Positions 52,611 through 62,637 of a stretch of 64,000 nt of DNA are shown here, one piece after another. The translations under genes and the position numbers were made by a program. The notes under the pieces are model-generated. The model was given only the letters and a program-made list of their open reading frames with translations. It had not been told where the DNA came from and did no database searches. The stretch lies in contig CASDWH010000042.1 of the NCBI GenBank assembly GCA_949284715.1, positions 17,700-81,699 on the forward strand, read 5' to 3'. This stretch comes from an uncultured bacterium. GTDB lineage: Bacteria > Cyanobacteriota > Vampirovibrionia > Gastranaerophilales > Gastranaerophilaceae. The stretch's first letter is position 1; every line of letters begins with the position of its first letter.

Positions 52611-54673
52611 TATTTTTCAAGCTGCTTTATTTTTTCATCAATGGTATTAAGCATGTGTTCATCTTCTTCAAAACCTTTATACAAAGTATAATTTTCTATA
52701 GCATTAAACTTGTCGCCGAGATTTTCGTACGCCTGTCCGAGCGCGTAGTATGAATACGGGTAATCCGGTGTAAGTTTTATGACCGTATCAAAACATTTTA
52801 TACTATCCTTATGACGGTTAAGTTTTGCGTAAACAAGCCCTAAATTAAACCAGCCGTTGGCATAAGCAGGGTTTACTTCTACCGAGTGTTCATAAAATAA
52901 TGCAGCTTTTTCTTCGTCACCTAAAAGATTATAAATATTACCGATTTTTAGCATTGTAGTGCTGTCTGAAGGTTTCATTATTGTTGCTTTTGTATAATAA
53001 TCAACAGCTTCATTGTATTTACCTGATTGATAGTACTCGTTGCCCTTTTTTACTAAGTCGTCGTACGTCAGTGCCGTTTGTGGTGCATCTGCCGGCTTGG
53101 TTTCAGTTTCTTGCTGAACGGTTGATTGGACTTCGCTGCTATTTTCAGCCGTCGGCGTTTTATCATTTGCTGTTTGAACTGTTTCCGGTACTGCTTCCTG
53201 CGGAAGGCTGTCTATAAATGCTTTGTATGTATTATAATATCCGGTGTTATCAGGTTCTTTTTCTAATGCCAGCTTATAATTCTCTTTTGCCAATTCGTAT
53301 AAATTCATTGATTTTGCCGCTTCGGCAATTCCAAAATATGCGGAGCCTTCTTCTGGACTATCTCTAAGGGCATCTTTAAAATAAAGCGTAGCCTGTGCGT
53401 AGTCCATTCTGTCTAAAAGATAATATCCGTAGGCAATTTGTGCGGATACTAAATTCTTCGCAATCCGGTCATTTTCTTTTACGAGAAGCAGGTCTTTGTA
53501 TAAATCAATAGCTGCCGGATAGTTCTTTTGTGCATGCAAAACGAGAGCTTTATTTGCTTTTACATCAAAATCATCAGGTTTTGATTGCAGAACTAAATCA
53601 TAATACTTTAAAGCACTGGCATAGTCTTTGTTTTCATGGTAATAACGAGCCAAAAGTTTTTGTGTATCAATATTTGTAGGGTCTTTAAGATAAGATTTTT
53701 CAAGATTGAGCAGCGCCAGAGCGTCTTTTCCGCTTTCTTTATATACTACGCCCAGATTTTTATAAGCGGCAGCGTCTTCCGGAAATGCTTCAATATATTC
53801 TTTATATGCGGTTATTGCCTCATCATATTGGTTCATATTCCCGAGTAAGTTTGCATAATCGAATTTGAGTCCTGTTAGTTTCGGGTTTAATTCAAAAGTT
53901 TTGTTAAAAGCGTTGAGAGCTAAATCTTTCTCATCAAGGTTCTGGTAGGACAAAGCTAAATCAGCCCAGGCTAATGTATTAGCGTCGTCGGCTTCAATTG
54001 CTTTTTGAAGCATAGGAACTGCGCTTTCGTATTTTTTTGTGTTAAACAGAGCCACGCCGTATCTAAAATAATCTTTAAAATTTGAAGGATATTCTTTGTA
54101 TAATTTGTTATAAATATCGCAGGCTTTTTCGTAATCTTTTACAGCAAGATATGAGTTTGCGAGGTTTTCGTTTGCTTCTATATGTTCTGGGTAGGCTGAT
54201 AGAAATGTATTATAATAATCTATTGCAGATTTATAATCTTTTGCAATGTATTTTACATTAGCCATATTTAAATAGTTATATTTATAACTTGGAAAAATCT
54301 CGGTGCCTTTTGCATAAGCTTCAAACGCGGCATCATAATTTTGCATTGTCTGCTGTAAACTTCCGATACTAATGTATATAAAAGCATCATTAGGCTGGAG
54401 TTTGAGAGCTTTATTGTAGGCTGCTAATGCTGAATTATAGTCGCCGGTTTCTGTATATAGTCCGGCTATTTTAGTATAAAGCATTGCATCGTCACCGTTT
54501 ATTTCAAGAGCTTTGTTAATTATGTTTATTGCTTCCGGATAATTGTGTTTGTATTCATAGCTGCACGCTTCCTGATACAGCTCATGGGCTTCCTTACTCA
54601 TTTTTGCCTGAACACTCATAGAACATGTTCCGCATAATATTAATAATGCAAATACGTAATTAATATATTTCAT
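52610..54673 (-). CDS. Exported tetratricopeptide repeat protein
   Basis: 687 residues. A signal peptide (about 1-23, ending VQA) is followed by more than a dozen TPR units in two blocks, about 25-490 and 540-680, divided by a Thr/Pro/Gln-rich linker (PETVQTANDKTPTAENSSEV). Repeats such as AIDYYNTFLSAYPEHIEANE are canonical. AGAGGATA precedes the ATG. It lies 21 bases after the AsmA-like gene and is coupled to the small exported protein. A periplasmic scaffold in envelope assembly is plausible. Confidence 0.85.
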   Translation of the reverse strand: MKYINYVFALLILCGTCSMSVQAKMSKEAHELYQEACSYEYKHNYPEAINIINKALEINGDDAMLYTKIAGLYTETGDYNSALAAYNKALKLQPNDAFIYISIGSLQQTMQNYDAAFEAYAKGTEIFPSYKYNYLNMANVKYIAKDYKSAIDYYNTFLSAYPEHIEANENLANSYLAVKDYEKACDIYNKLYKEYPSNFKDYFRYGVALFNTKKYESAVPMLQKAIEADDANTLAWADLALSYQNLDEKDLALNAFNKTFELNPKLTGLKFDYANLLGNMNQYDEAITAYKEYIEAFPEDAAAYKNLGVVYKESGKDALALLNLEKSYLKDPTNIDTQKLLARYYHENKDYASALKYYDLVLQSKPDDFDVKANKALVLHAQKNYPAAIDLYKDLLLVKENDRIAKNLVSAQIAYGYYLLDRMDYAQATLYFKDALRDSPEEGSAYFGIAEAAKSMNLYELAKENYKLALEKEPDNTGYYNTYKAFIDSLPQEAVPETVQTANDKTPTAENSSEVQSTVQQETETKPADAPQTALTYDDLVKKGNEYYQSGKYNEAVDYYTKATIMKPSDSTTMLKIGNIYNLLGDEEKAALFYEHSVEVNPAYANGWFNLGLVYAKLNRHKDSIKCFDTVIKLTPDYPYSYYALGQAYENLGDKFNAIENYTLYKGFEEDEHMLNTIDEKIKQLEK

Positions 54674-54694
54674 AATTATCCTCTTATTTAAAAA

Positions 54695-57600
54695 TTATTG
54701 TTTTTTAAAAAGTCCCGTGATTCCTTTAATTATATTTTTTCCGGTATTTACAATCTCTTTGACCGCGCCGGCTTTTTCTTTATCGGCATCAGAGAAAAGT
54801 TTTGAATTTTGCTCGGCTTCTTCTAATGCTCTTTGCTGGATGTAAGAATTAGCGTGGTCGATATCACTTTGTAGAACAAGCCACTTAAATGATTTTACCA
54901 GAGATAAAGGTTTTGCAACATCCCCTCTTGCTATAACTTGAAATTTTGTAGCGTTATAATCAGAGTATTCTTCACTAAAATGGGGAATTGCATCCATATC
55001 CTCCTGAGAAATTGTTTCGCAGAAAAGAGTATAAAGTCCGAGAGTTGCCAGATTCATTATTGAAGAGCCTGTTTGTGTCTGAATCATGTTTACAGGGTTA
55101 AGCATTGAAATAGGGCCGAGCATATCGGATATTGTAGAGGCCAAACGTCCGCGGATTCTTAAGTCTGCAAGATTTGCAAGAATATCAAAATTCCCTTCTA
55201 TATTCAGGCACATAATTTCACCAAGCGACGTAATCGGTTCTATTACTGCTACCCCGTTTTTAAGAGTTATATGTCCTTTGAGTTCGTCAAAGCGAGAAGT
55301 ATTTACTGATAATAAATCATTTATTATTCCGCCAATTGATGTTTGGAAAAACTCTGATTCTCTGATGTTTGGTGCAAGAATGAGGTTTTCTAAGCGCCCG
55401 AATGGCCCTAATTGTCCGTCTATAATAGTAAAGTCTACATCACCGTTTAGTGATTTCATTTGTTCTTCATAGGAACGACCCTTTAATGATACGTCTGTTG
55501 AAAAACTTGCAGTTCCTGTTATGGTGTCTTTCATATTGGCAAGCCCAAGCAGTGCTTTTTCTACGTTAAAGCCTGCTCCGGTTATATTTGCTCTAAGAAG
55601 TGTGGTTAGAAGGTTTATGGATACATTACCTCTTATATTTCCGTCAAAGGCGCTTGCTAATATGTCGCTTACGTATAGAATATTATTTTTCATTAAAAGC
55701 CCGCAGATAATATTAGAAGCGTCTATGCCGCCAGTTTTAGCTCGTTTGATATTGACTTTCCCGTTTCTAATTTCTACCGGTATATCAGCGCTTGATGTTG
55801 TTTGGGCTGTACCGGTGCCTGTTTGCGGAATAAGTTTCATTGCCGCTTCCGAAACCTTCATCACTTTGTCTAAATCAATGTAATCAGAATTTAACATAAG
55901 GCTGTTTATTATTAAATTAGCCGCCGGCAGTAGACTTATTTGCGTATTAATCTGGATTACAGAATCATTCAGGTTTAAATCAGAAATTTGGGTTTCAAGT
56001 GTATTGCCTTTAAAATCAAGGATTATATTTTTTACATTGGTATACAATGTCGGAATATTAACGTTTTTCAGGCTGAATTTTCCTTTATACCTTGGAGCGG
56101 GTAAAGATCCGTAAGTGAACAGGTGTCCGCCAAAGGTAAAGCTTGAATTATCTAATCCTTGTATTGAACCGTTTAAATCTCCGTTAGTTTTAATTTTAAG
56201 GACATTTATATGAGGAGTAGAGCTAAGTCCGGTAATTGTACCTGATAAACCAATGATTTCATTATAGGTTGTTATTATTTTATCAGGATTTTTTTCATCA
56301 GGTATCCGGGTTTTTATGTATAACCCGGAGTCATGGATTTTTATTCTGTCTTGCTTAAAATCAATAGCTGATTTTATTGTTGTATTTTTACCCGAAAGTA
56401 AATTTAAATGTATAGGTGTTAAGTAATTATTTCTATCTGCATCTATTGTAATATCAAGAGTTTGTTTCTTTTTATTTCCGTTAATTTTTGCAACAAGCGG
56501 AATAGTGCCTTTTGCATCTATAAACGGAGCCGCTATACTGCCGCCGAGTTGTTTTATTCCGTCAGCAACCAGTTTACCGTCAGCAGTGATATCAAAATCC
56601 GGATTTGAATTATAATTTGCGATTACGCCGGATAACGTTACAGTGGAAGAATTGTTTATTTTTAAGGTTGAAGGATTTATTGTTATGTTATTTTTATCAA
56701 TATTAACGAGGGCTTCTTCGCTTGTAATTATAGAGGTTGATTGAGGAATTGTTATTTTGAAGCCTTTATTTGAAATGTTTCCTGTAATATTTTTTAAATC
56801 GCTTGTAAAATTCCCTTCAAACAGCTTATTTGCAAGCTTAATTTTACTTGCTTTCTCATACATTGTAAAATCTTTTAATCCAATATTAATATTACTTATT
56901 GCTTTTTTAAGTTCGCCTTTAAGTGCGATATTTGCGTATATATTACCGGAAGTTACTTCATAAGTATTTTTTAATTCTGCCGGGGCAAATGATTTAAACA
57001 GCGGAGCTAAGGGGAGTTGTTCAAGATAGATATTTATGTCGGCAATTGATTTTTCATTTATTGAACCGTTGATATTAATATCAGTACCATTTATGGTAGC
57101 GCCTGTATCTTTGATTTGCAGGATATTATTGCTTAAATCTACAAGCGAATTAAAATTCATAAAATTAAGGTTATATTTTTTATTCACGATACCGGCATCT
57201 TTTATAGTTATATTTCCGCCGGATTTCAATGTCTTAAAATTTGTTCTGAAACAGGTGTCTGCTTCAATATAACCGTAGCCTGCAAACAGATTTAAGTCGT
57301 TTTTAATTCTGAGGGTGTCAAGTACGGCTCTGGCAAGTATAATAACGTCATTGAAGTATATTTTATCACTTTTTATTTTAAGATTTGCAAGTCTGTTTCT
57401 CCCGTAATTTACTAATCCTTGAATATTAATTGCCTGACCTTCTTTGATAACAAGATTTGTATCTATATCAGCTCGGGTGCCTCTTGTTGTTAAATGTAGA
57501 TATGAGAGGGGCAGGGTAACATTAGAAAGGGTCATTGTTAAATCATCAAGGTTAAGAGAACCGTATGTAGTAACTGTATTTTTTCTCTGGCGGACTTTCA

Positions 57601-58414
57601 TATCCATATTAATTATCCCTTTAGGATTATAATCTCTGTAAATGAGTACCGGATTAACAAAAGGGATGTCAATAATTTCCTGCGGATCGTCATCTTTGTC
57701 CAGTTTTGCGGCTTTTGGAATAAAACAGTCCAGATTAATATTCGCGATTATATTGGTATTTTTGTCGCTCATTAATTGAGAATTAGTTTTTACTTTAAAG
57801 CTTTTGCCATTATATCCGAGTATGAGGTTTTCACCTTTTAAAGTTAGCGTGTGTGCTGTTTTTAAATCATTAATTACTGCCTGATAATTAGTGATTTTAA
57901 CTGCCGGAACATTAATTCTTATCGGAAGGGGCATTTTAGCGGCCTGAGTTTCTGCCTGCGCGTCTGCTTGCAGGAGTTTTTGTTCAATGGTATCATCTCC
58001 GTCGTTTAGGATTGATTCAATTAGTGTAATGAGTTTGAACTGTTTTCCGTTTTGAATTTCAAGGTTAATTTGAGGGGATTCTATTTCTGCGCAGGAAACT
58101 TTTACACAAAGAACTAACAGGTGAGGTAGTGAAATTCTTGTTTTTATTTTGTTAGCGCCGGCAAGGAGCGAGCCGTCAGGCAGTTTTACAGAAAGGTCAT
58201 CTGCCTGAATACCGATTGCAAGAAGCGGAGTTGTAATTATTTGTGCATTTTCAAAGTTTACGTCAAGCTTTGAATACTCTTGCGCAAGCTGTTGGATTTT
58301 AGGTTTGTATTGATTTAAATCTACTGCTTTTGGCAGCACAAAAATAAATGATAAATAAAGCAGAATAACTACAATCCCTAACGTAATCCCCAGCCACTTA
58401 AAGAATGTTTTCAT
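54695..58414 (-). CDS. AsmA-like/DUF3971 family envelope protein
   Basis: 1239 residues from the ATG at 58414 (MKTFFKWLGITLGIVVILLY), with GAGG upstream; the frame extends to 58477 without a start signal. One N-terminal membrane helix, then a very long beta-rich region with repeated strand patterns (NINLDCFIPKAAKL, DLSVKLPDGSLLAGANK). The C-terminal part (about 1000-1150) carries the AsmA-type signature (LNGDVDFTIIDGQLGPFG). AsmA/TamB-like proteins bridge the periplasm and move phospholipids to the outer membrane. First gene of an operon with two further exported proteins. Confidence 0.85.
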   Translation of the reverse strand: MKTFFKWLGITLGIVVILLYLSFIFVLPKAVDLNQYKPKIQQLAQEYSKLDVNFENAQIITTPLLAIGIQADDLSVKLPDGSLLAGANKIKTRISLPHLLVLCVKVSCAEIESPQINLEIQNGKQFKLITLIESILNDGDDTIEQKLLQADAQAETQAAKMPLPIRINVPAVKITNYQAVINDLKTAHTLTLKGENLILGYNGKSFKVKTNSQLMSDKNTNIIANINLDCFIPKAAKLDKDDDPQEIIDIPFVNPVLIYRDYNPKGIINMDMKVRQRKNTVTTYGSLNLDDLTMTLSNVTLPLSYLHLTTRGTRADIDTNLVIKEGQAINIQGLVNYGRNRLANLKIKSDKIYFNDVIILARAVLDTLRIKNDLNLFAGYGYIEADTCFRTNFKTLKSGGNITIKDAGIVNKKYNLNFMNFNSLVDLSNNILQIKDTGATINGTDININGSINEKSIADINIYLEQLPLAPLFKSFAPAELKNTYEVTSGNIYANIALKGELKKAISNINIGLKDFTMYEKASKIKLANKLFEGNFTSDLKNITGNISNKGFKITIPQSTSIITSEEALVNIDKNNITINPSTLKINNSSTVTLSGVIANYNSNPDFDITADGKLVADGIKQLGGSIAAPFIDAKGTIPLVAKINGNKKKQTLDITIDADRNNYLTPIHLNLLSGKNTTIKSAIDFKQDRIKIHDSGLYIKTRIPDEKNPDKIITTYNEIIGLSGTITGLSSTPHINVLKIKTNGDLNGSIQGLDNSSFTFGGHLFTYGSLPAPRYKGKFSLKNVNIPTLYTNVKNIILDFKGNTLETQISDLNLNDSVIQINTQISLLPAANLIINSLMLNSDYIDLDKVMKVSEAAMKLIPQTGTGTAQTTSSADIPVEIRNGKVNIKRAKTGGIDASNIICGLLMKNNILYVSDILASAFDGNIRGNVSINLLTTLLRANITGAGFNVEKALLGLANMKDTITGTASFSTDVSLKGRSYEEQMKSLNGDVDFTIIDGQLGPFGRLENLILAPNIRESEFFQTSIGGIINDLLSVNTSRFDELKGHITLKNGVAVIEPITSLGEIMCLNIEGNFDILANLADLRIRGRLASTISDMLGPISMLNPVNMIQTQTGSSIMNLATLGLYTLFCETISQEDMDAIPHFSEEYSDYNATKFQVIARGDVAKPLSLVKSFKWLVLQSDIDHANSYIQQRALEEAEQNSKLFSDADKEKAGAVKEIVNTGKNIIKGITGLFKKQ

Positions 58415-58558
58415 ATCTACCTCGCGCAACCTTTTAATTATATAAAGGATGATAGCACAAAAAAAACTTGTCGGCAAGCGTTGAAATTTAATAAAAATAC
58501 TATTTTTGGGGTAAATTTTAGAGGTTTAAAAAGGGTAATATTGAAAAAATATACATTT

Positions 58559-58577
58559 CCCCCGCAAACTCCGGGGA
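58559..58577 (-). terminator. Possible terminator of the lipoprotein gene
   Basis: CCCCG (58560-58564) and CGGGG (58572-58576) around a 7-base loop; on the minus strand a T-run begins about 10 bases later, so efficiency may be low. Confidence 0.4.
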
Positions 58578-58592
58578 ACTGTTTCACATCCT

Positions 58593-59144
58593 CTATATTT
58601 CAAGATAGAAAGCTTTGTTTAAAATTCTATTATTTCTAAAATAACTTTCATAGAATACGGCTTTTTTAATTCTTTCGTACCAGTCCTCGTAGGAATTGCG
58701 GTATTCGGTAATATTTTTATTTATGTAATGTATTGTAATAACCCCTTTATGTCCTTTAGCGGCTCTGAGGATTTCGCACTGGGGAACAAGGTTTTTATAA
58801 TAGTTTGTACATCTTATTGCTATCGCATCATTGGTTGTATCTTTTATTAACTTGTAATTAGAGGTCGGGTTCTGGCGCCGGTTAAGCGCCATTACTGATT
58901 CAAGGAGCATTTTGGGGCTGTTTATATAATCGTTATAAGAGTGAATAATAACAGTTTTTCCCCAGTTTTTAGAAGTATCGCCTTTTATTACATACTGTGC
59001 GATTCCTTCATTTATTGTTTGTCTGTAATAAACCGGCTCCCACAATTCTCCGTCAGGATATTTAATAATAACTGTTTCGTAACCCGGTGCTTGGGTGCAG
59101 CTCAATAATAAGGATATTATACTAAATAAAAGGAGTTTTTTCAT
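58593..59144 (-). CDS. Hypothetical lipoprotein
   Basis: 183 residues from M at 59144 (MKKLLLFSIISLLLSCTQAP), a lipoprotein signal with lipobox LLSC. The mature part has paired cysteines (IRCTN and PQCEIL) and a VIIKYPDGELWEPVYY region. No family recognised. It overlaps the Nif3-like gene by about 23 bases and belongs to the coaBC-nif3 run, probably by position only. Confidence 0.65.
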   Translation of the reverse strand: MKKLLLFSIISLLLSCTQAPGYETVIIKYPDGELWEPVYYRQTINEGIAQYVIKGDTSKNWGKTVIIHSYNDYINSPKMLLESVMALNRRQNPTSNYKLIKDTTNDAIAIRCTNYYKNLVPQCEILRAAKGHKGVITIHYINKNITEYRNSYEDWYERIKKAVFYESYFRNNRILNKAFYLEI

Positions 59145-59790
59145 CTGCAAAAATCCCTTCTATTCCTGTTATTTTCTGTAGTTTTTCTTTTATTATAACT
59201 TCGCTTTCAAAATGACCGATATCAAAAACAACTTTTGAAGTTTCGCAGGCGGTGTGGTATTTTAAATCGCCAGTTACAAAACATTCCGCATGGGAGCTTT
59301 CTATAAATTCGCTTCCGGAACCTGCACAGAATCCGATTGTTTGTATTTTTTGTACTCCGCGGTTGTTAATGTAACGAAGGTGCGGAGAAATTGGTAAAAG
59401 CCTGTCTTTTAACACTTCTATACTTATCGGTGTTTTTAATGTAACAATGCGGACAAACTCATTTTCAGACTGTGCGTTGTCAAACCCGGCTTTTTCTATA
59501 AGAGTATCCGTTGTTCCGCCTTTTGCTTTATCCAGATTAGTGTGGGCGCAATACATCTGAATATCTTTGTATTGCAGCGGTACAAAGAAGAGCGGATGAT
59601 GTGAAATTATTAAATCACAGTTTTTTTCTTTAGCCTGTTCATAAACGCTGTCTGTAATTGTTAGTGCAAACATAACATTCCTGATATTATTTTCAGGATG
59701 TTCAATAATCCAGCCGCTGCAATCCCAGCCTTCCTGTGTTTCAGGCGGAGCAAACGCTTCCAGTCTTGATATAATTTCCTGTTTGTTCAA
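59122..59790 (-). CDS. Nif3-like dinuclear metal-centre protein
   Basis: 222 residues, starting with TTG at 59790 (GGAGAG upstream). The metal site of the Nif3/YbgI family is present: SHHPLFF (two His), HTNLDKA (His, Asp) and GHFESE (His, Glu). It lacks the insert domain found in longer Gram-positive versions. The family is widely conserved, often annotated as GTP cyclohydrolase I type 2, but its reaction is not firmly known. It overlaps coaBC by 50 bases. Confidence 0.88.
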   Translation of the reverse strand: MNKQEIISRLEAFAPPETQEGWDCSGWIIEHPENNIRNVMFALTITDSVYEQAKEKNCDLIISHHPLFFVPLQYKDIQMYCAHTNLDKAKGGTTDTLIEKAGFDNAQSENEFVRIVTLKTPISIEVLKDRLLPISPHLRYINNRGVQKIQTIGFCAGSGSEFIESSHAECFVTGDLKYHTACETSKVVFDIGHFESEVIIKEKLQKITGIEGIFADEKTPFI

Positions 59791-60970
59791 ATATGCTCTC
59801 CAAAATTATTTTTGCAATTTCGTCTTTTGTTGTTCTTTCAATAAATTTTGTATTTAGTTTTTTATCAATTATATAAACTTCGTTATAGTCGCTTGAAAAA
59901 CCGGAATCCGTTCTGGAAATATCATTTGCTATTATAAAATCGCAGCCTTTGCTTTTAATTTTTTCAGAAGCATTTTGAAGCAGATTTTCGCTTTCTGCTG
60001 AAAACCCTGCGATTATCGGTTTTTCTCCTGTCCGTTTTTTGCAAATTGTTTTTAATATATCAGGATTTTTAACAAGTTCTATATTCCAGCTATCACCGGT
60101 ATTTGTTTTTTTTACTTTTTGGCTGCTATAGTTTTTAATTTTCCAGTCGGCAACAGCGGCTGCCATAATTATGCAATCCTGAAGGTCAAGTTGTGTTTCT
60201 ACTTCTTTTAACATTTCTTCTGCGGATAGTGTTACTATATTTTCAAAATCTCCGTCGACTTTAAAAGTAGAAATCAGTGTAACCTTTGCTCCTAATTTAG
60301 AGGCGCATTTAGCAAGCGAAATCCCCATTTTACCGGATGAGAAGTTAGAAATATATCTTACAGGATCTATTTTTTCAATTGTACCGCCTGCTGTTATCAG
60401 AATCCGTTTCCCTTCCAGCGGTTTTAACGGGTTTAGAAGTTCTGCTGTTCTTAGATAAATTTTGTTTAAGTCTGCGAGGCGCCCGGTGCCGTTTGCTCCG
60501 CAAGCCAGGAATCCTGTTTCCGGGGCTACGAAATTGTAACCTAAAGTTGTTAATTTCGTTATATTTTCTTGTACTACAGGGTTGTTATACATATTGCAAT
60601 TCATAGCTGGCGCTATTATAAATGGTTTATTGTAAGCCGCGGACAGAGATGTTAATAAATTATCGCAGATTCCGTTTGCGATTTTTGCAATAGTATTTGC
60701 TGTCGCCGGCGCTATTACAAATATATCACTCCAGTCACACAGAGAAATATGTTCCGGGCTGTAATCAGATGTGTCAAAATTGTTTATATAAACTTTGTTA
60801 TTAGTGAGTGTCTGGATAGTAAGCGGTGTAACAAATTCAAGGGCATTGTTAGTTAAAACGGCTTTTACTTCGGCTCCTGCGCGTTTATACATTCTGATAA
60901 GTTCAAGACTCTTATATGCAGAAATTCCGCCTGTTATACCTAATAAAATTTTTTTTCCTTCTAAGTTCAT
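59741..60970 (-). CDS. coaBC: Bifunctional phosphopantothenoylcysteine decarboxylase/synthase
   Basis: 409 residues from the ATG at 60970 (AAGGAA 9 bases upstream). The N-terminal half is the flavoprotein decarboxylase (LGITGGISAYKSLELIRM, then APAMNCNMYNN); the C-terminal half is the synthetase (ILITAGGTIEKIDPVRYISN and AAVADW). Together they turn 4'-phosphopantothenate into 4'-phosphopantetheine for coenzyme A. First gene of a minus-strand group with nif3 and a lipoprotein. Confidence 0.95.
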   Translation of the reverse strand: MNLEGKKILLGITGGISAYKSLELIRMYKRAGAEVKAVLTNNALEFVTPLTIQTLTNNKVYINNFDTSDYSPEHISLCDWSDIFVIAPATANTIAKIANGICDNLLTSLSAAYNKPFIIAPAMNCNMYNNPVVQENITKLTTLGYNFVAPETGFLACGANGTGRLADLNKIYLRTAELLNPLKPLEGKRILITAGGTIEKIDPVRYISNFSSGKMGISLAKCASKLGAKVTLISTFKVDGDFENIVTLSAEEMLKEVETQLDLQDCIIMAAAVADWKIKNYSSQKVKKTNTGDSWNIELVKNPDILKTICKKRTGEKPIIAGFSAESENLLQNASEKIKSKGCDFIIANDISRTDSGFSSDYNEVYIIDKKLNTKFIERTTKDEIAKIILESIFEQTGNYIKTGSVCSA

Positions 60971-61099
60971 CAAACACATTTCCTTGTGCCAATTATATCA
61001 TGAGAAAAGCCTTTCTTCAATCGCCGCAGTTTTTTATAATGATACTTAATAATTCTTAATAAAATATTTTCCATTGTTTGATTAAGTGCGATACTTGCA

Positions 61100-62593
61100 A
61101 TGATGAAAGTTTTTTCAATTACTCCATATACAACAAAACGTGATAATAGAAATTCCGTATCATTTAAGTCAATGAAGCCGTCAATGTTTAATGGTATTGA
61201 CTATGCCTGCGTGCGAAAATTTAAGGCTCCCGTGGAAAAATTTAATACCGTCGCTGATTTCCAGAATTGGGCGTCAGAATGTGTGCAAAAATTATTAAAT
61301 CAAAAATTTACGGGAAGGCAGGATGCAACAGAAGTTCAACGCAAGGCTATGGTTGTGGAATGGTCGCATTATCTGATGCATGATAAGACACCTGTAACAC
61401 CGGCTGCATCACTGCTTGTACTTTCTGCAATATTAAAAGAATTAAAACCGGATAATGATAAAATTCCGCCGACGCTTAATAAAAAAGCTCTAGCTGACTC
61501 AATGGCTGATTTAAATTGTATTTTAGAAAAAGATAAAAATACAAGATTTGATTTTTGTAAGATTTATCAACGACATATAAGCAAAGTTTATTCCGGTGAT
61601 AATTATTTTACAAATAATAGTTCCGGCTGGATAATAATTCCTTCAAAACGAAAAAATGAAGAAAAATTTGAAGATAATGTCAATAAACTTAAACAGTTCT
61701 CTGCGCCTACATGGTGTACAAAATCCTTTAATGCTGAGTATTATCTTTCTAAAGGGGATTTTCATATTTATATAGAGAATGGTGTTACAAGACTCGGTAT
61801 GAGATTTGAAAAAGATATTATTACCGAAATCCAGGATGAACATAATAATAACCATATCCCGTTAAAGTTTTTGGATATTTTGGATGAGCATATAGAAAAA
61901 AATTCTTATACACTTGCGGCTAATATTAAGAGCCGTATTGCGGATACTCATTTAAAAAGAGGTGTCGTTGAGGATATTTACAATGGTATAGGTATCAAAA
62001 ATATTCATGATAATAATGTCTATAGAATAATGGAATATTTAGGTTATAAACCGCGATTTGAACCGGATGGTTCTATAAGTATTGCAAATTATTCAAGGCT
62101 TAATATCGGAAATAATATTACAATGTCTGATATTGGTTTTAATGAAAATAAACTATTTGAGAAAATTTCGCAAATCCGCGGAGATGCAATATTTGCAGAT
62201 ACCGGGGTTACAAATTTATCCGCCGTAAAAAAGATAGGAGGAAATGCAGATTTTGAAAATTCTTTTGTATTTTCTCTCGGCGGACTTGAACAGGTTGACG
62301 GGTATTTAAATCTGGCTAATTCTCTTGTAAATTTTGCTCCGAAGGTGAAAAATGTCGGCAAATGGCTGGATTGTGAATATTCAACTCTGGAAGATTTGCC
62401 TTCTCTTGAGTATGTCGGGGAAAACGCTTATTTTTGTAATTCAAAATTAAAAAAACTTGATAAATTGAAATATATCGGAAAGTTTGCAGACTTTTCCAAT
62501 ACTGAAATTAATGAACTGCCGTCACTTGAATATATCGGCAATGGCTGCAGCAGCAGTAATTCAATGATGCATTTCAACAAATTTAAACATTAA
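61100..62593 (+). CDS. Leucine-rich-repeat-like protein with N-terminal SFK motif (possible exported effector)
   Basis: 497 residues, no signal peptide. NSVSFKSMK at 18-26 resembles the F-x-G motif of the 1.8-3.9 kb proteins. The middle (about 180-290) has a compact domain around YYLSKGDFHIYIENGVTRLG. The last 180 residues are about eight imperfect units of the form LEYIGxxxxFxNSxLxxLxxL, a leucine-rich-repeat-like solenoid. No Shine-Dalgarno is evident. Such proteins occur in host-associated bacteria as interaction or effector proteins; no biochemical role can be assigned. Confidence 0.7.
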   Translation: MMKVFSITPYTTKRDNRNSVSFKSMKPSMFNGIDYACVRKFKAPVEKFNTVADFQNWASECVQKLLNQKFTGRQDATEVQRKAMVVEWSHYLMHDKTPVTPAASLLVLSAILKELKPDNDKIPPTLNKKALADSMADLNCILEKDKNTRFDFCKIYQRHISKVYSGDNYFTNNSSGWIIIPSKRKNEEKFEDNVNKLKQFSAPTWCTKSFNAEYYLSKGDFHIYIENGVTRLGMRFEKDIITEIQDEHNNNHIPLKFLDILDEHIEKNSYTLAANIKSRIADTHLKRGVVEDIYNGIGIKNIHDNNVYRIMEYLGYKPRFEPDGSISIANYSRLNIGNNITMSDIGFNENKLFEKISQIRGDAIFADTGVTNLSAVKKIGGNADFENSFVFSLGGLEQVDGYLNLANSLVNFAPKVKNVGKWLDCEYSTLEDLPSLEYVGENAYFCNSKLKKLDKLKYIGKFADFSNTEINELPSLEYIGNGCSSSNSMMHFNKFKH

Positions 62594-62625
62594 AAACAGG
62601 ACTATATGATTAAGCCCTGTTTATT
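62592..62625. terminator. Probable terminator between the LRR-like and dnaJ-like genes
   Basis: AAACAGG (62594-62600) and CCTGTTT (62616-62622) with a 15-base loop; A/T-rich on both sides. Confidence 0.5.
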
Positions 62626-62637
62626 AATGTGAAAATT

